Notes: a model not told the origin generated them from the sequence alone. A stretch of 64,000 bases of DNA from Emydura subglobosa (GCA_007922225.1 ML679961.1:77490798-77554797); one strand, 5' to 3'; positions 11,134 through 23,510 are shown, counted from the first letter of the stretch. Program-made: numbers and translations.

Positions 11134-12083
11134 ATCATAGAATCATAGAATCATAGAATATTAGAGTTGGAAGGGACCTCAGGAGGTCATCTAGTCCAAC
11201 CCCCTGCTCAAAGCAGGACTAACCTCAGCTATATCATCCCACCCAGGGCTTTGTCAAGCCTCAGCTTAAAAACCTCTAAGGATGGAAATTCCACCACCTC
11301 CCTAAGTAACCCATTCCAGTGCTTCACCACCCTTCTAGTAAAAAACTTTTTCCTAATGTCCAACCTAGACCTCTCGCCCTGCAACTTGAGACCGTTGCTC
11401 CTTGTTCTGTCATCTGCCACCACCGAGAACAGCCTAGCCCCATCCTCCCTGGAACCCCCTTTCAGGTAGTTAAAGGCCACTATCAAATCCCCCCTCACTC
11501 TTCTCTTTTGCAGACTAAACAAGCCCAGTTCCCTCAGCCTCTCCTCATAAGTCCTGTGCTCCAGCCTCCTAATCATTTTTGTTGCCCTCCGCTGCACTCT
11601 CTCCAGCTTGTCCACATCCTTTTTGTAGTGGGGGGCCCAAAACTGGACACAATATTCTACATGTGGCCTCACCAATGCCGAATAGAGGGGAATAATCACT
11701 TCCCGTGACCTGCTGGCAATGCCCCTCCTAATGCAGCCCAGAATGCTATTAGCCTTTTTGACAACCAGGGCACACTGACGACTCATATCCAGCTTTTTAT
11801 CCACTGTTACCCCCAGGTCCTTTTCTGCAGAGCTGCTGCCTAGCTCGTCGGTCCCCAGTCTATAGCTGTGCATGGGATTCTTCCTTCCTAAGTGGAGGAC
11901 TCTGCACTTATCTTTGTTGAACCTCATTAGATTTCTTTTGGCCCAATGCTCCAGTTTGTTTAGGTCCTTCTGTATCCTATCCCTACTTTGCAGGGTATCT
12001 CCACTCCCCCCAGCTTAGTGTCATCCGCAAACTTGCTGAGGGTGCAATCTACCCCATCCTCCAGATCATTAATAAAGATTGAT
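11134..12083 (-). mobile_element. CR1 LINE, 5'-truncated (minus strand)
   Basis: Read on the minus strand, a 232-codon frame (11927 to 11229) covers the end of RT and the C-terminal domain: [80 protein letters not shown] and [20 protein letters not shown]. The 3' end is the ATAGAATCATAGAATCAT run at 11134-11160. The truncation point is near 12083, within RT just before the NDLEDG block. The open frame makes this the least decayed CR1 here, but it lacks the catalytic RT core and endonuclease. Confidence 0.9.
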
Positions 12084-12705
12084 TCACTTAGTCACCATTC
12101 TTAAGGAGCACTTATACTACAGTGCAAGAATGACATTGTGGGATTACATGCTGATGCCTGACAGTGACTCCATATCAAAGATGTTTAGTCTGCAGTTGAA
12201 ATGACAAGCCTGATGCAGCCTCACTGATAAGGGATTCTGTGAGCCAAGATATTCCCTCAGTTACACTTCTGTAACCGTCTTTTCTTTCAATTCTGCCCCC
12301 AGTAGTTACACACGCATTGTATTGAGAAAGACTGCAGAGGTGTAACTGAGAATTTAGTCCTTCTCTCTAAATATACTTCAGAGTTGTGTTCATACATGAG
12401 CCAGAATAGAATCTACTCCTCCCACTCCCTTTCCATCGCTGTGTTGACTTTGCAGAGCTAAGAGGAATGAGGAGCAATAACATTTTTATTGGTCACTAGA
12501 GAAATTAGAAATGACTAAATAACCATGGGAAGCAGACTGGTTGAGTGAGAAAGTGGCGTTGTACTATAGTCACTTTTCTGCCAAAAATCACCTTTTAAGT
12601 CCAGATATGAGCCCGGAGAAATGTCAGTGATGGGATTTGTTCTTCCCCAACTTTTTCTCCCTACTATTTTTGAAGTAGATACCATCGCGCAACATGAGGT
12701 AATTC

Positions 12706-12737
<32 letters not shown>

Positions 12738-13089
12738 TTTTTTTCCTCCCACATTTCACAGTGAAAAGTTTCTTCATGGAGGTCAGTTAGCTTGTTTGGC
12801 CATTGTTAGAAGTGTATGTGACAGGGCCAGGCCTAGGCATTTTTCTGCCCCACGTGAGCTGCGATCAGTGCTCCCTTCCTCCCTCTTCTCTGTCCTGTCT
12901 ATCCCATTTACTTTCATTATTGATTTAATGTAACACTTTGCTGTTAAAATTTCCATTAAGTGAAAAGTTTTAAAAACTCTTCCTTGTGCACTCTTAATTT
13001 CCTCTCATTTCTTTTATTTTCTTTTGACTTCTGTATACATTGGTTTAGCTTTTTTCCTCTTCCCCTCAAACTTTTTTCCAGAAGGTTTA
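12084..13089. other. Non-coding DNA with an (AT)n microsatellite
   Basis: A pure (AT)13 run lies at 12706-12731. No gene or classifiable repeat is seen in the rest. Confidence 0.45.
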
Positions 13090-13094
13090 TAACA

Positions 13095-13610
13095 GGGTGA
13101 CTTGCCCCTTTAGGGGCTGGAGGTCTGGAGCTGGCCAACCTTGTACAATTAGTCCTGCCTGCCACAGCTGGGATGAAGTGTGGGGTTTAATTAGTAGAAC
13201 CAGCTGGGTAAGGGTGAGGAGCTGGTTCTCCTGCAAAGAGCAGCAGGAAGCTGCAGGGACGGGAAGGGGGAGATATAAACACTGTTTAAAGGATCTGATA
13301 GAGGGTGAGTAGACTGTAGTAAGGATCCCTGTGTTTTCAGGGGAAAAGGGCTTCAGGAAGGGAAGGCCTGGGAGACTCTTAGCAGAAAGAATGGGAGCAT
13401 AGACTTGAGGGGATTTGAGAGGTTTTTGTTCTGTATATTTTGTTGTGTAAATGAATCCACCCCTGGGGAGGGGTGTTGCAGAATCTGAGAAGAGTTTCTT
13501 TTGGTAATGTGAGTGATTCCTGAAAAGTGGGGAAACTGAGGCAGAGAGCCTGCATAATGACCTCAGGCTATGAGGGGAAGTCAGGAGGTGGATGGTCTGT
13601 TAATAGGTAT
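13095..13610 (+). repeat. Possible LTR-like interspersed repeat
   Basis: The stretch is purine-rich on the plus strand, with GGAAGCTGCAGGGACGGGAA, a TATAAA box (13273-13278), GGAGGGGTGTTGCAGAATCT and GGAAACTGAGGCAGAGAGC. The order resembles the sequence at 38.8-40.9 kb (TATA-like box, GAAGCTGCAGG, GGAAACTGATGCAG), which suggests one family of LTR-type repeats. No terminal duplication or coding region was found, so the class is tentative. Confidence 0.3.
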
Positions 13611-16600
13611 AACTTTCCCCTTATTTGTTCTCTTCATTTTTTCATTTCTCTGTGTTGAGTTCCCCTCAGACTTTTCTTCCCTCTTCCACAATTCCCCCCT
13701 TCTGTCTTTTCTCATTCATTCTTCACACTGCCAATCTCTTTCCCCCTGGTTATTTTGACCTTTGTTTTCCCTTCCCTTATAGACACTAAATTACTTGTGC
13801 TCATGTTTCCACTTCCTCACCCCACATCCACTCCTGGCCAGTTCACTCCAGACACCCAGAGCTACTCATTAATCCTCTGTTCATGAGCCATCCACCCACA
13901 TTTTTTTTTCTTGTTTTCCCTTCACTGCTCCTGTTCTCAACCAAAGACAATGGGAAGAAAGAGCTAGTATGTTTTCTTTAAAAGCCTGGCTTTTCTCTTC
14001 AGTTTGCATAAATCAGTGAGAAGGCTGCAGGAGCTGGAAAATAAAAGTGAGATACTTGATCTCTAGGCTGATCAGCTGAATGCTCTGAATAGTCTGGTTA
14101 GAGGGAGCTAAATTTGAAACATTTAGGACAAAATCTGCTGGTAGTGACAGCAGAGGGACTGAGCTGCAGTCAAGAGGGGACAGAGAGTGAGACTGGAGCA
14201 TGGCAGTGGAGGACACTTGGACCTCTCAGGGGAGGGAGCTGTGCCTGAAAGAGGGCTTTCTCACTTTCTTTCAGGCAAGTATTTATTTTTGTTCTGCTCC
14301 TTCTGGCTTGTTGCCTTATGGCAACACATGGTCCTGCATGAGTTGTATAGTAATGCCTGTGATTCTTCACTCTTGTGGAGCTATAGGTTAGGAGTAACTC
14401 CATGTTTAAGTGTGCAGAGAATGAGGTGCAAAGTGTTATCAAATGATGTGCATGATTGGCCAAATTCTTCACTTCCTTGCAGCCTGTGTCATCATTTGCA
14501 CTTGGGCAAAGTTGGAGTACAGTTTTACCAAATCAGAGTGGTAGTGTTTTACCTCCACCTTGCACGGGTGTGAATGATAACATGGTGCAAGGCCTGGAGA
14601 GTCAGGCCAGTAGAGCTGCACCTAAAATAGTGTGTAAATAGTATTCCTTTTTTTTTTTTTTTTTTTTTTCAAGGATCTAAAATATAATTACATTTGTCCA
14701 GTAAATGATTCTAGTATAATGTATATGGTGAGCCAGTTGGCCACATTAACAAGTTACATGGGATCTCCTCCTTACTGAAGACTAATGATTCTCCCATTGA
14801 ATGCTGCGTATAGTCTGCAACTGTGGAAATGGTGTTGCTCTTCTAAATAAAATCAACATGATCTACCAACATTTTGGAAGTGCAGATGCTTTGTCCTACT
14901 ACATACGAATCAGGCTCACACTTAGATTAAATCAGCATGTTGTGAAATCAAGTAGTAGAATAAACTATGAACAACATCATTCTTGGGATTAAGGGACATT
15001 ACAATTTTCAACTGATATGACTTTAAATATTATCTGAGGCAGAAGAGCTCATCTTCAAGAGCTCACAGCTGAGCTCTTTAGTTCAAGGTAGTGGAGTCTG
15101 AGCTAAACAGAGCCTTCCTTTCAGATATGGAGCACATTGATCTCTTGCCACACTGGTGCTTCTGTGTAGCTAGATGGTCTAACATTGCATTAAAAAGATT
15201 AGATTCACAATTCATAAAAATTCGACTTGCTGATGGAAATCAGGATACCAGGTCCAGTTAAAGGGAGGTTATCAATGTGAAATCTTGTCAATTAAAACTA
15301 GAAGCTTAAAAGTATTTTCAGGTATTATATCCGCCCCGAGTCTTCCCAACACTTTTTAAAGGGAGTTACAATCATATTTGCTTTAAGAGTTTTTTTTCTC
15401 GCTCTTTCTGTTTGAAAGGCCACCACAAAGAGCAGGGGAAATTGACTGTATGTAAAACACTGCCAAATGCACAGAGTAAACAGATTGAAAAGAGAGAATT
15501 ATTTTCTTCTAAATTTGTTCAGTTAGGATGAACTTTGATGTTACTTGTAATAAAAAGTAGCTATAAGAAATTAGGAGCTAGACCTGGTCACTACTGTGGC
15601 TGCATGTTACAATGGTACAATGATATGAAGCTCCTGGAAAGCCGACTCAGTTGGCTTCCTGAGGTTCCCCCATCCCTTTATTGGAAGGGAGGGGAGTAGC
15701 AGTAGTTTATAAGTAAAATTGGGAAGCTTGTCCACTTAATACACCACCTATAGGTGCTCTTAATATTTACACCCTTGGATACATGGTAAAGGCACATCCT
15801 ACATAACAGCATCAAAATATACTTTTTTTTCTGACATCACTGCTAGATCTCATTCATGATCTGTGAGATTTTTATTGACTGTTGTAGCCTTCACCTATCT
15901 CATTTCTCCCTTTGCAAATTACTGCTTCCAAGATAGCTTTTCTCTCTCATTTCTGACTGGATTTCCTCCTTCTTGGCTTTCACTCTTTCTTCACATTTAG
16001 AGCAAGTTTCTTCTTCATATCTTAACTTCCCACAGTTTTGCGGTTGTGTGCACCTCTGACCTAGTTTCCTCCTACATTTCCTGCCCCATAAGCCACTCTG
16101 CTACAATTTGGAGCCTGGACTTTTTCTCTTCTATCTATTGTAGTCACTGTTCATATCTACAGCATTACATTAATATTACTATTAATAATAATGCTGATTT
16201 TAATGCAGTAAGTAGAGCTGCAGCTATTCACAAGTCTGGAGCTCAACACTTTGGTAAGTAGTTGCTAAAAATTTAGTAGAAAATCCTGTGCTGTGCATGA
16301 TTTCAAGCTTTTATACATCATAATTTCTAAGTCCAGTTTCTTCAACTCCATCAAAGGCATTTGTCCTGAAACAGCATGACATAAGGTGATTGAAACAAAT
16401 AGCATCTAGCCAATAAGAAGATACCATTGATAGTTCCAAGTGTCTAACAATAAGTCCCTCATGCCTTATTCCCAGAGTTGCTGGGTGGGTCAAGCTGCTC
16501 AACTGGGTTGCGGTCTGGCCACTGTGGTTGTGGGCATGGTACTCATGCTCATCTCTAATCTAGATGCTGAAGTATTGAGGCTATTGCTAGCTTTATCTTA

Positions 16601-17405
16601 ATGCATCATTAAAAAACCTTGCTCATGCTAGATTTGTTTGGAGAAAGCCTGCGTCACAGAGACATTTCCTCTCATTAGATTTTGCTGGAATAAGGAGTAA
16701 ATATCTTTTTTAATAGGTTTTTGTTTTGGTTCCCCTTAGTTGAGGGCTTTCCTCTGCATCTGTTGTTAGCATCCATCTCTGGTCTCTGACTTAGTGTAAC
16801 AAGAACTTAAAGCTGGCATGCAGTGTTCAGTTCTATATGTTAGTTAATATGATCAGGAAGTAGAGAGAACTCTCCATCTTGTGGCTGAACCTAATCCATT
16901 GATCCCAGCATATGTAAACTAACCTTCACAAAGGCATCCCATAGCAGATGTCTTTATAGACCATCCCCTAAATACCTTGCAAGAGGAGGGAAAAGTTAAC
17001 TTTTTAGGGCTTTACTAATTTGTTTGTGAAGTCCTTTGAAATCTTGTGATTAAAGGTGCTACAGAATTGCAAAGTATTTTTACAGTTGTGAGGGATTCTT
17101 TTATAACTTGTATTCTAATGAAAAATGAAGAGAACTAAAATCCGACACTGATGAGAAACCTCTGCATGATGAAATGTGACTGCTCCAGCAAGAATCTAAC
17201 AAGACACACCTTCTGGGATTGATTCTGAGTGGCTAAAGTGTCCAGCAAGTTTTTCTTTTACTATATGTGAACTGCAATGAATGAGCCCTATTAAATTAAA
17301 ACTTTCCTAGCATATGTGTATTGTACAGTATGTAACTCTTTCAGGTGCCAATCAAAGTATTGAAACACATTTTGTGTGTGTGTGGTTTATTCATTGTCTT
17401 GGCAC
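13611..17405. other. Non-coding DNA, no gene recognised
   Basis: The stretch contains a T-run (about 14649-14670) and pyrimidine-rich segments near 13610-13780. The open frames at 14170-14640 overlap on both strands and have no recognisable domain or splice context. Confidence 0.4.
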
Positions 17406-17529
17406 TAGGGTAACCACAGAGCAAGTGTGAAAAAGACAGGACAGGAGTAGGGGGTAATGGGCCCCTATATAAGACAGAGCCCCGAATATTGGGGCTGTCC
17501 CTATAAAACCAGGACATCTGGTCACCCTA
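17406..17529. mobile_element. Short MITE with TAGGGTGACCAGAT-type ends
   Basis: The element begins TAGGGTAACCACAGAGCAAG and ends ACATCTGGTCACCCTA, so the ends are imperfect inverted repeats. Inside, CCCGAATATTGGGGCTGTCC followed by TATAAAACCAGGACAT is typical of a high-copy reptile MITE. The element is about 124 bp. The TA at each end may be the target duplication. Confidence 0.65.
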
Positions 17530-17939
17530 CTTGGTACTGCATAGGTGTCCACATTGCATAGACTAGACTCCCAAAGTCCTGTGTCAGCAGCCACTGGATT
17601 CAGTGTAAAGCCTGGGATGGAGTCTCTGGGAGAGATCTCTTCTTTCTGACCAGGAATTTAAGTGATGGTGCCAGTTCACTATTGTGGCTATATTAGATAT
17701 ATTATCCAGATGAGGTGCGGGGGATTCTGTAGATCTTGCTATCTTTTTAGTGTGGCAAGGATCAATGGCTTTTATTTGAATTGAAGAGATCTTTTCTTTA
17801 AAATTAAGTTAATTTTTGGATCCGAGAATCATTAGAATGTATCTTTAATCTTCTGTGGTTTACACTTCACGCATTTTATTCAATCAGTTAATTTCAGTTA
17901 CATACATATGCCATATTTTGTGTTCGTGGTAGCACACAT

Positions 17940-18095
17940 TATTTTTATTTGTATTCTGGTAGTACCTAAAGGCCCTAATCAGAGATGTAGGCCCCATTGG
18001 GATTGGAGCTATACACACATAATAGCAAAATGATGATCTCGAGCCCAAAGTGCTTGGCCTTGTGCATCAGTAGTTCCATTTAAAATATCAAAAAT
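17940..18095 (-). repeat. Interspersed amniote repeat (3' part of an old SINE/LINE), minus orientation
   Basis: The plus strand reads AGTACCTAAAGGCCCTAATC, GCCCCATTGGGATTGGAGC and AAAGTGCTTGG. This is the inverse of the CCTAGCACAATAGGCC...TTGCAAGTTCTTCTGG sequence at 36056-36150. The two copies confirm a dispersed family; the parent element is not identified here. Confidence 0.5.
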
Positions 18096-18370
18096 TGTCT
18101 GTAAATCTGAAAGGATCTCTTGAGCAGTGATGGAATAAGGCTGGATTGAACCTTTAATTGTCCTCATTCTGCAATGGGTCCCCAAGTTTTGCAACTAACC
18201 CCCATCTCAGAAATGCACAATAGGAATTTGGAATTCAGAGTTTCTGAAGGGTCCCACTTGTTTTTTCAGTCCATTACCTCTCCCTTTTTAGAGAGAGATG
18301 AGCAAGTCTGAGAATCTGTGGTATTGATAAATCCAGTCTGTTTAGCCTTTACGGTTTTTTTTTTCTTTAT

Positions 18371-18478
18371 CTGGTGTTGTGATTAAGGCACAGAACTGGA
18401 CTACAGGAGGCCTTGGTTCTAATTATTTCCTATGTGACTGTGGGCAGTTTTCCTCTTAAGCTATCTGAGGCTCATTCT
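18371..18478 (+). repeat. MIR SINE, left part
   Basis: It matches the MIR layout: GTGTTGTGATTAAGGCACAG, GGACTACAGGAGGCCTTGGT, then CTATGTGACTGTGGGCAG. The right part (ATCTGTAAAATGGGGATAAT) lies at 18822-18950, so about 340 bp of other sequence separates the two halves. Confidence 0.65.
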
Positions 18479-18821
18479 GGGCCCAGACTTTGTGTGCTGC
18501 TTAAAGTAGCCCCAGCAGGCCTGGGAAGTATGTCCCCAGCCCAGGAGCAGTATAGGACTGACATAAACTATCCTACTTCACAGCCCTGGTCTAGAGGCAT
18601 GTCCATACTGCTCAATGCTCAAGAGATTCTGGGACTGTGGCACAGCCAGTAAGAAGCTTTGAGGCAGATGCTACAAGTTAGAGATGCTCTTGGAACTGAT
18701 CTAACTTATGCTAGGGGCCATCTTGGCCCCTACAATAGCCCAGAATCCAGATGGCACAGACATCTTTCCCTTGGACTATACCTTCTGCACTGTGCATTTC
18801 AGCAAGTGCAGCACAGAATCT

Positions 18822-18950
18822 GCTTCTGTCTCCTCTTGGTCATCTGTAAAATGGGGATAATACACAGAGTTGTTAGTGCTAAATATTATTGCTTGGGAAG
18901 CTATTGTCTAGCCTTGGTTGCAAGGTATTATAGAAATTCAAAGTACTATT
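18822..18950 (+). repeat. MIR SINE, right part
   Basis: It contains TCTGTAAAATGGGGATAATA and AGAGTTGTTAGTGC, the central and 3' MIR segments. It most likely belongs to the same copy as 18371-18478, split by a later insertion or by divergent sequence. Confidence 0.6.
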
Positions 18951-20520
18951 GATAATTATAGCCTGAATCCCATCTCTAAAAGGCAGTCAGTGAGATTGTT
19001 GAAGTAGGAGTATCTTTTTAATGCACAGAAGCTGATGCATTTGTATTGGTGGCAATGTCAGGCTCTGAGGTGGCACTTCTTACTCTGGAAGCTGTTTTGA
19101 GGCTCACCCTCAGGGCCTAATAAAATGCATATATTTATAAGTTTATAAATAAGAGTTCAAGCTTATTCTATAGAAAGCTATACATGGCCGAAAAGACTTC
19201 CTGTGCTTATAGATTTTCTATGAAAACCTATGAACCAGTGTCAAATCAATTCATTTAACTTTATACATACTCTTGCCCCACTTTCATTTGACTGTAGATT
19301 TTCCACTTATTGAGTATTTTGTTTTAAATTGGCGGGCTGAATTTTTACAGCACATTTTTTTTACATAAACACTGAAATGTTAAATGCATCCTAAACTGTT
19401 AATTATCAAGCATAAATAAGTATTTTTCTTTACATTTTGAGTTACTTTATAGATGGTATATCAGACATATGGAACTAAAATCCAACATTTGATCCTCTCC
19501 TTTTTTTAGTTGATGGAGCAGTGCTCTTAGCAACACAAAGATCCAGCATTTAACTGCAGATATCCTAACAATCAGCAGAGATTGATGCAATGGAGTAATT
19601 ATCAGTATACTGTTTAGGTTTATGCTGTATGCTGTTTAAGTTTAGGTTAATCTTTTGCGAACTGTAAACCTTACTCCTTAGAAGCTGTATATTACATTGC
19701 TGAAATATTTATAAATATATCCAAAATGGAATTGTGCAACAGCTAAACATTCATTTTGTTGTGACTATAAATAGGAAGTGGGATTTTATCAGTGTTTTCA
19801 AAAGACTGATCTTCCAATATTCCAGTTGATTCTCTTCCTCTGCAAGGATGTTTGCCCTGACTTTCACTGGTATCCATAGAAATTTCCCAGAAATAAAACC
19901 TTTTGGAAAGCTGTAGTGGTTAAAGAATTCATTTATTGTCATCTGCATAGAATTTGATAAAGTAGCTGGGTTGCATTTTACTGTTTCTTTTTTCCCTTGT
20001 AAAATAAATCTATTTTATTTCAGTGTAGTTACCATAATGAAAGGGGAGTGGAAAATAATTTCATGCTTGTGCCTCATCCTTTTCAAATTCGAATATGGGT
20101 CATGTTCAGAAATACTGTTTAGTGGCAGTTTGTCTACATTTTTAATGTAGGCACGGTGTTCAGCTTGCTTACTGTTAGATGCGCACACACTCTCAAATTG
20201 ACTCTGGACAGCGTTGCAAAAGACAAGCAAACAAATATCAAAAGGCAGAATGTATCTGAACATTGAGATTCAGCTGTGCAAGTTTAAAAGCTAAGCATAC
20301 TTATTCGGTAGCTCCCATCTCTTTCAAGATTTTCCCTTCACAAGTTCTAGCTGTTGAAATGCTGATATGAAGTATCTTTCCATGAATGATTCCTCTCCTC
20401 CCTTTCCAAATATAATTTTTGACCCCTCTTAGCCTGCACTGCTTCTCGTTCATTCAGTCCTGTGTTTGCTTGTTCATAAATGCAATGATTACAAAAGCAG
20501 AGTAACGTCTTGAAAGACTG
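18951..20520. other. AT-rich non-coding DNA upstream of the SHANK2 short-isoform exon
   Basis: No coding exon or classifiable repeat is seen. It could include a promoter or non-coding first exon of the short isoform, but no CpG-rich stretch is apparent. Confidence 0.35.
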
Positions 20521-20774
20521 TGGTGGTGGTGTTCACATGACTAATACTGTGAAAGATAGCAAGATTTTTTTTTTTTGAGCAGCTCCAGTCTACGCACAGT
20601 TGGTTCCCAGCTGACAGACAGAATGTGGGGTGGGCTTTGTCACCAGAACGCTGGGTACTGCATGCCCAGCTATGCTTGCAATTACACGGTGCCCAGAAAC
20701 CTGCTGCTTATGTCAGGGTGCAGGCAGTTAAAACACACAGAAATTGGGTAGTTTTTTTCCCTCTTTCTTCCCAG
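20521..20774 (+). promoter_or_regulatory. Flank of the SHANK2 alternative exon: polypyrimidine tract and acceptor
   Basis: TTTTTTTCCCTCTTTCTTCCCAG ends at 20774 and is a strong 3' splice site. It suggests a non-coding exon lies further upstream. Alternatively this flank is itself the promoter and 5' UTR of the short transcript; a TATA box is not evident. I cannot decide between these from sequence alone. Confidence 0.45.
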
Positions 20775-20854
20775 CAAAGGTTATGTAATGAGTGGATTGC
20801 TGCTAAAATAAGAGAAAATGAAGTCTTTGTTAAATGCCTTAACAAAGAAAGAAG
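20775..20854 (+). CDS. SHANK2: SHANK2 alternative first coding exon (start of the isoform without ankyrin repeats)
   Basis: SHANK2 is a scaffold of excitatory postsynaptic densities that links receptor complexes to Homer and the actin cytoskeleton. The coding part is 20818-20854: ATG followed by codons reading MKSLLNALTKKE plus one G, then the donor GTAAGC. As I recall it, the human short-isoform N-terminus reads MKSLLNAFTKKEV, so only one residue differs. The leftover G joins TG of the next exon to make Val, matching VPFREAPTYSN. The start is supported by A at -3 and an in-frame TAA at 20809-20811. A strong pyrimidine tract and AG end at 20774, so the exon is probably spliced at its 5' side to an unseen non-coding exon; 20775-20817 would then be 5' UTR. 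The exact 5' edge is inference; the coding part is secure. Confidence 0.88.
20783..20811 (+). promoter_or_regulatory. Two tiny upstream ORFs in the SHANK2 5' UTR
   Basis: Just before the SHANK2 ATG lies a minimal start-stop uORF (ATGTAA, 20783-20788). A seven-codon uORF follows (ATG at 20788-20790, reading MSGLLLK, TAA at 20809-20811); its ATG overlaps the last A of the first stop. The second uORF is in frame with the main ATG, and its stop is 6 nt upstream. Start-stop uORFs are known to hold ribosomes and reduce downstream translation. That they act here is inference and depends on the mRNA including this stretch. Confidence 0.5.
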
Positions 20855-22089
20855 GTAAGCAATGAACGCAGAACATTTGATGTTTGAGAACTGATATTTT
20901 CTTGTGTACCTTTAATATGATCTGCTTAGTTACTGTATAATTAATCAGTTCCTGCAATTTCTTTTTCAAAATTCTTTTGTGTCAGAGCATCCATTTAGGC
21001 AACTAATTATTAGATGTAGTTGGGACCTGACTTGTTCATTTTAGTTTTTCTTAAACTCAGGTAGTTATAGAAAATGTTCTGTTTTCTAAGAAATTCATCT
21101 GAAGATGCATAAGGAATTTCCTAGGTGAATATTATCACTGAATGCTCCTTAATTGCCCCTTCATAAGTATGGATTGTTCAGTACAAAATTCTGAGAGCTG
21201 GAAGGAAAGTATTATTTAATTCTTAGGTTTAATATAAAGGTACAATAATTACTTGAGGATCTGAAACTTAAAAGCATGGAATTCATTCAGATGTTTTAAT
21301 ATCATTTTATAGTATTTGATTCTCCAAACAACCTTTGCAACAATAATTTATAAGATCTGGAAAATAATTGACTAATAAGAAAAATGAGTCCAATAGAGTT
21401 TAAAGCATGTACATTTGTTTCATTATTTTGTGGTGTAATTATTTTTTATTGTGAAAATAATATAAATATTGCCATGGAAGAAGCAGCTAAGAAAATATCC
21501 ACCCACTTACAGTTTGCAGATTGCCGTGGGAAAAACAGTTGGTTAGAATATTAATCATTTTAGGCATGGAAGAGGTTATTTTTAACTCTTTCTGCATAGA
21601 TATGTGCCTAAAAAATCCTGATTGTGGTTTTGATAATTTTCCCTTTACAAAGAAAATGTTAATGTTTTTAATTCAAAAAGTACAGGCTAAATTTGCTTGC
21701 AGTTACTTAAGAATATAAAATTGTATCAAACCAAATGTTAAATTTCAAGATGATTATTAAAATCCTCTGCACATAAAGTATGTAGTGGGCAAAGATAACT
21801 TTACATGAGATCTGGAAAATACATAATTTTTTTTATTTAAAGTGGTGTGCACATTTTTGATTCTTCTGAAATTTGTCAATGTAAATGTGCTCAGAAATAT
21901 TCATTGCATTCTATCAATTAGTCCTCTGATATCTGTGCAATATGCAGAACAATTAAAATAAACCGCCAAACCTTTCAACTTTTACAACAACCCTTCAATA
22001 GGTAGATACTAATTTTTCATGGGTTTAACTCTGAACATTCAAAGTCTTAGTATGGAGCCTATATCCTGCCCGTTTAGTGAACTAAAAAA

Positions 22090-22165
22090 TAATTCTAAGG
22101 GCCATATCCAGGTCCTGTTGAAACCAGGTGAAAAACTCCCATTGACTTCAGTGGGAACAGGATCA
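22090..22165 (+). repeat. Short amniote interspersed repeat ('CCCATTGACTTCAGTGGG' type)
   Basis: It reads AACTCCCATTGACTTCAGTG followed by GGAACAGGATCAG, a widespread amniote repeat. Related sequences are at 23400-23510, 52160-52260 and 53205-53330. Confidence 0.5.
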
Positions 22166-23399
22166 GCCTATAAATAAGCAAGCCTATCTATCCCACATTA
22201 TTTTGTATAATCTTTATTAAAATTAAATATTTTACCTTATTATACCCATAAGATCTTGCACACAATCTGCCTGTCTTCAGTGACATGGTCAATAAGAAAT
22301 ATGCTAAATGTCCCAAGCATAGCTACATACAAACTGTACATCCATATCACACACTACAAATGTCATGGCAAGATGATAGTCGCAGAGAGTACTCTAAAGT
22401 GGCAATGAATAAAAAATTAAATATATATTGGATCTTTTTGCATATGATACACACACACTCACTATGGAAAATTGTATTGTGAATTTTCTTTAAGAAGTTT
22501 GGGTTAGCCTTGAGCTGAGTCTTTTAGGAGCATTGTGCTGTACATTCAAAAGCACTTAACTGGAGTTAGGAATACAAGTTCGAATGACTTTCTTCTAGTT
22601 GCAAACTTTTTATTTTTATAAGTGGGCATTATGATATACTGGAAAAATCTCCATCTCAGAGGTTCTGTAGACTGTTAGCATTTCCATCATAAACTTAGCA
22701 TTTTGTTAAGTCTCATTCTTCTTAACAGTCTTGTTGATAAAGACCATTCCAATTATTTAAATTTTTGTTTCAAATAAAATTAATAGAATTTAATATCAAT
22801 TTAAAATCCCTTTCGCTATATGTAGTTTTTTTGTTAATATTAATAAGAGAACGTTTATCCTAAATGAGAATTTCAACTAACTGGAATTTTGACTGTCTTT
22901 TGTAATATGTCATTTTAAGATCCTCTTCAGAATCATTTGTCAATCTATTTTTACTAGTATTCTTATTTGAGGTACTTCATTCTTTCAGCTGCAGTTACAA
23001 TTGGTTAAGATATTCTTCATTTCCTTTCCTAAAATTGTGTGAAACATTGCTCTGTGATGTAAAGTGCTTGTTGTGTTTCACCCCTGGGATGACTGCATAT
23101 CAGAGGAGGATCAAGTGATTTCTATGTATGCTAATACCTATATTAAGATGTGTGTTTGTATAGTATGACATATTTGTTCTATTTTATATAAGCTTGTGCT
23201 TTTAAAGTGTGGGTTGAGTACTTAGTTATCCTTCAAGATGAATGACATTGTATACACGCAAGATATTATTTTCTGGGGTTTCTTTCCTAACTGAACTATT
23301 ATATCATTTTGAAAATTACAATGCACCTAGTCTTCTGAATTATTACAGACTGCCTTTTGTTAGTGATATCATTATTATTACTTTGCAGATGTAGATTTG

Positions 23400-23510
23400 T
23401 GAACTCTGGATTCAATCCTACAAACCCTCTGAGCCCCACTGAAATTAATGGGACTATTTGGCATAAATAAGGACTAAAATAAATAAGGGTTTTCAGGATT
23501 AGACCCTTTA
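23400..23510 (+). repeat. Short amniote interspersed repeat (same type as 22090)
   Basis: It contains GGATTCAATCCTACAAACCC, CACTGAAATTAATGGGACTA and a terminal TTTTCAGGATTAGACCC. The two ends are roughly inverse to each other (TGGATTCAATCCT against AGGATTAGACCC). Confidence 0.45.

Noticed and set aside
20625..20858. Longer open frame through the SHANK2 start exon (77 codons, reading ...IAAKIRENEVFVKCLNKERR)
   Set aside because: It is in a different frame. The frame starting at 20818 joins in phase to the next exon and matches the known SHANK2 N-terminus.
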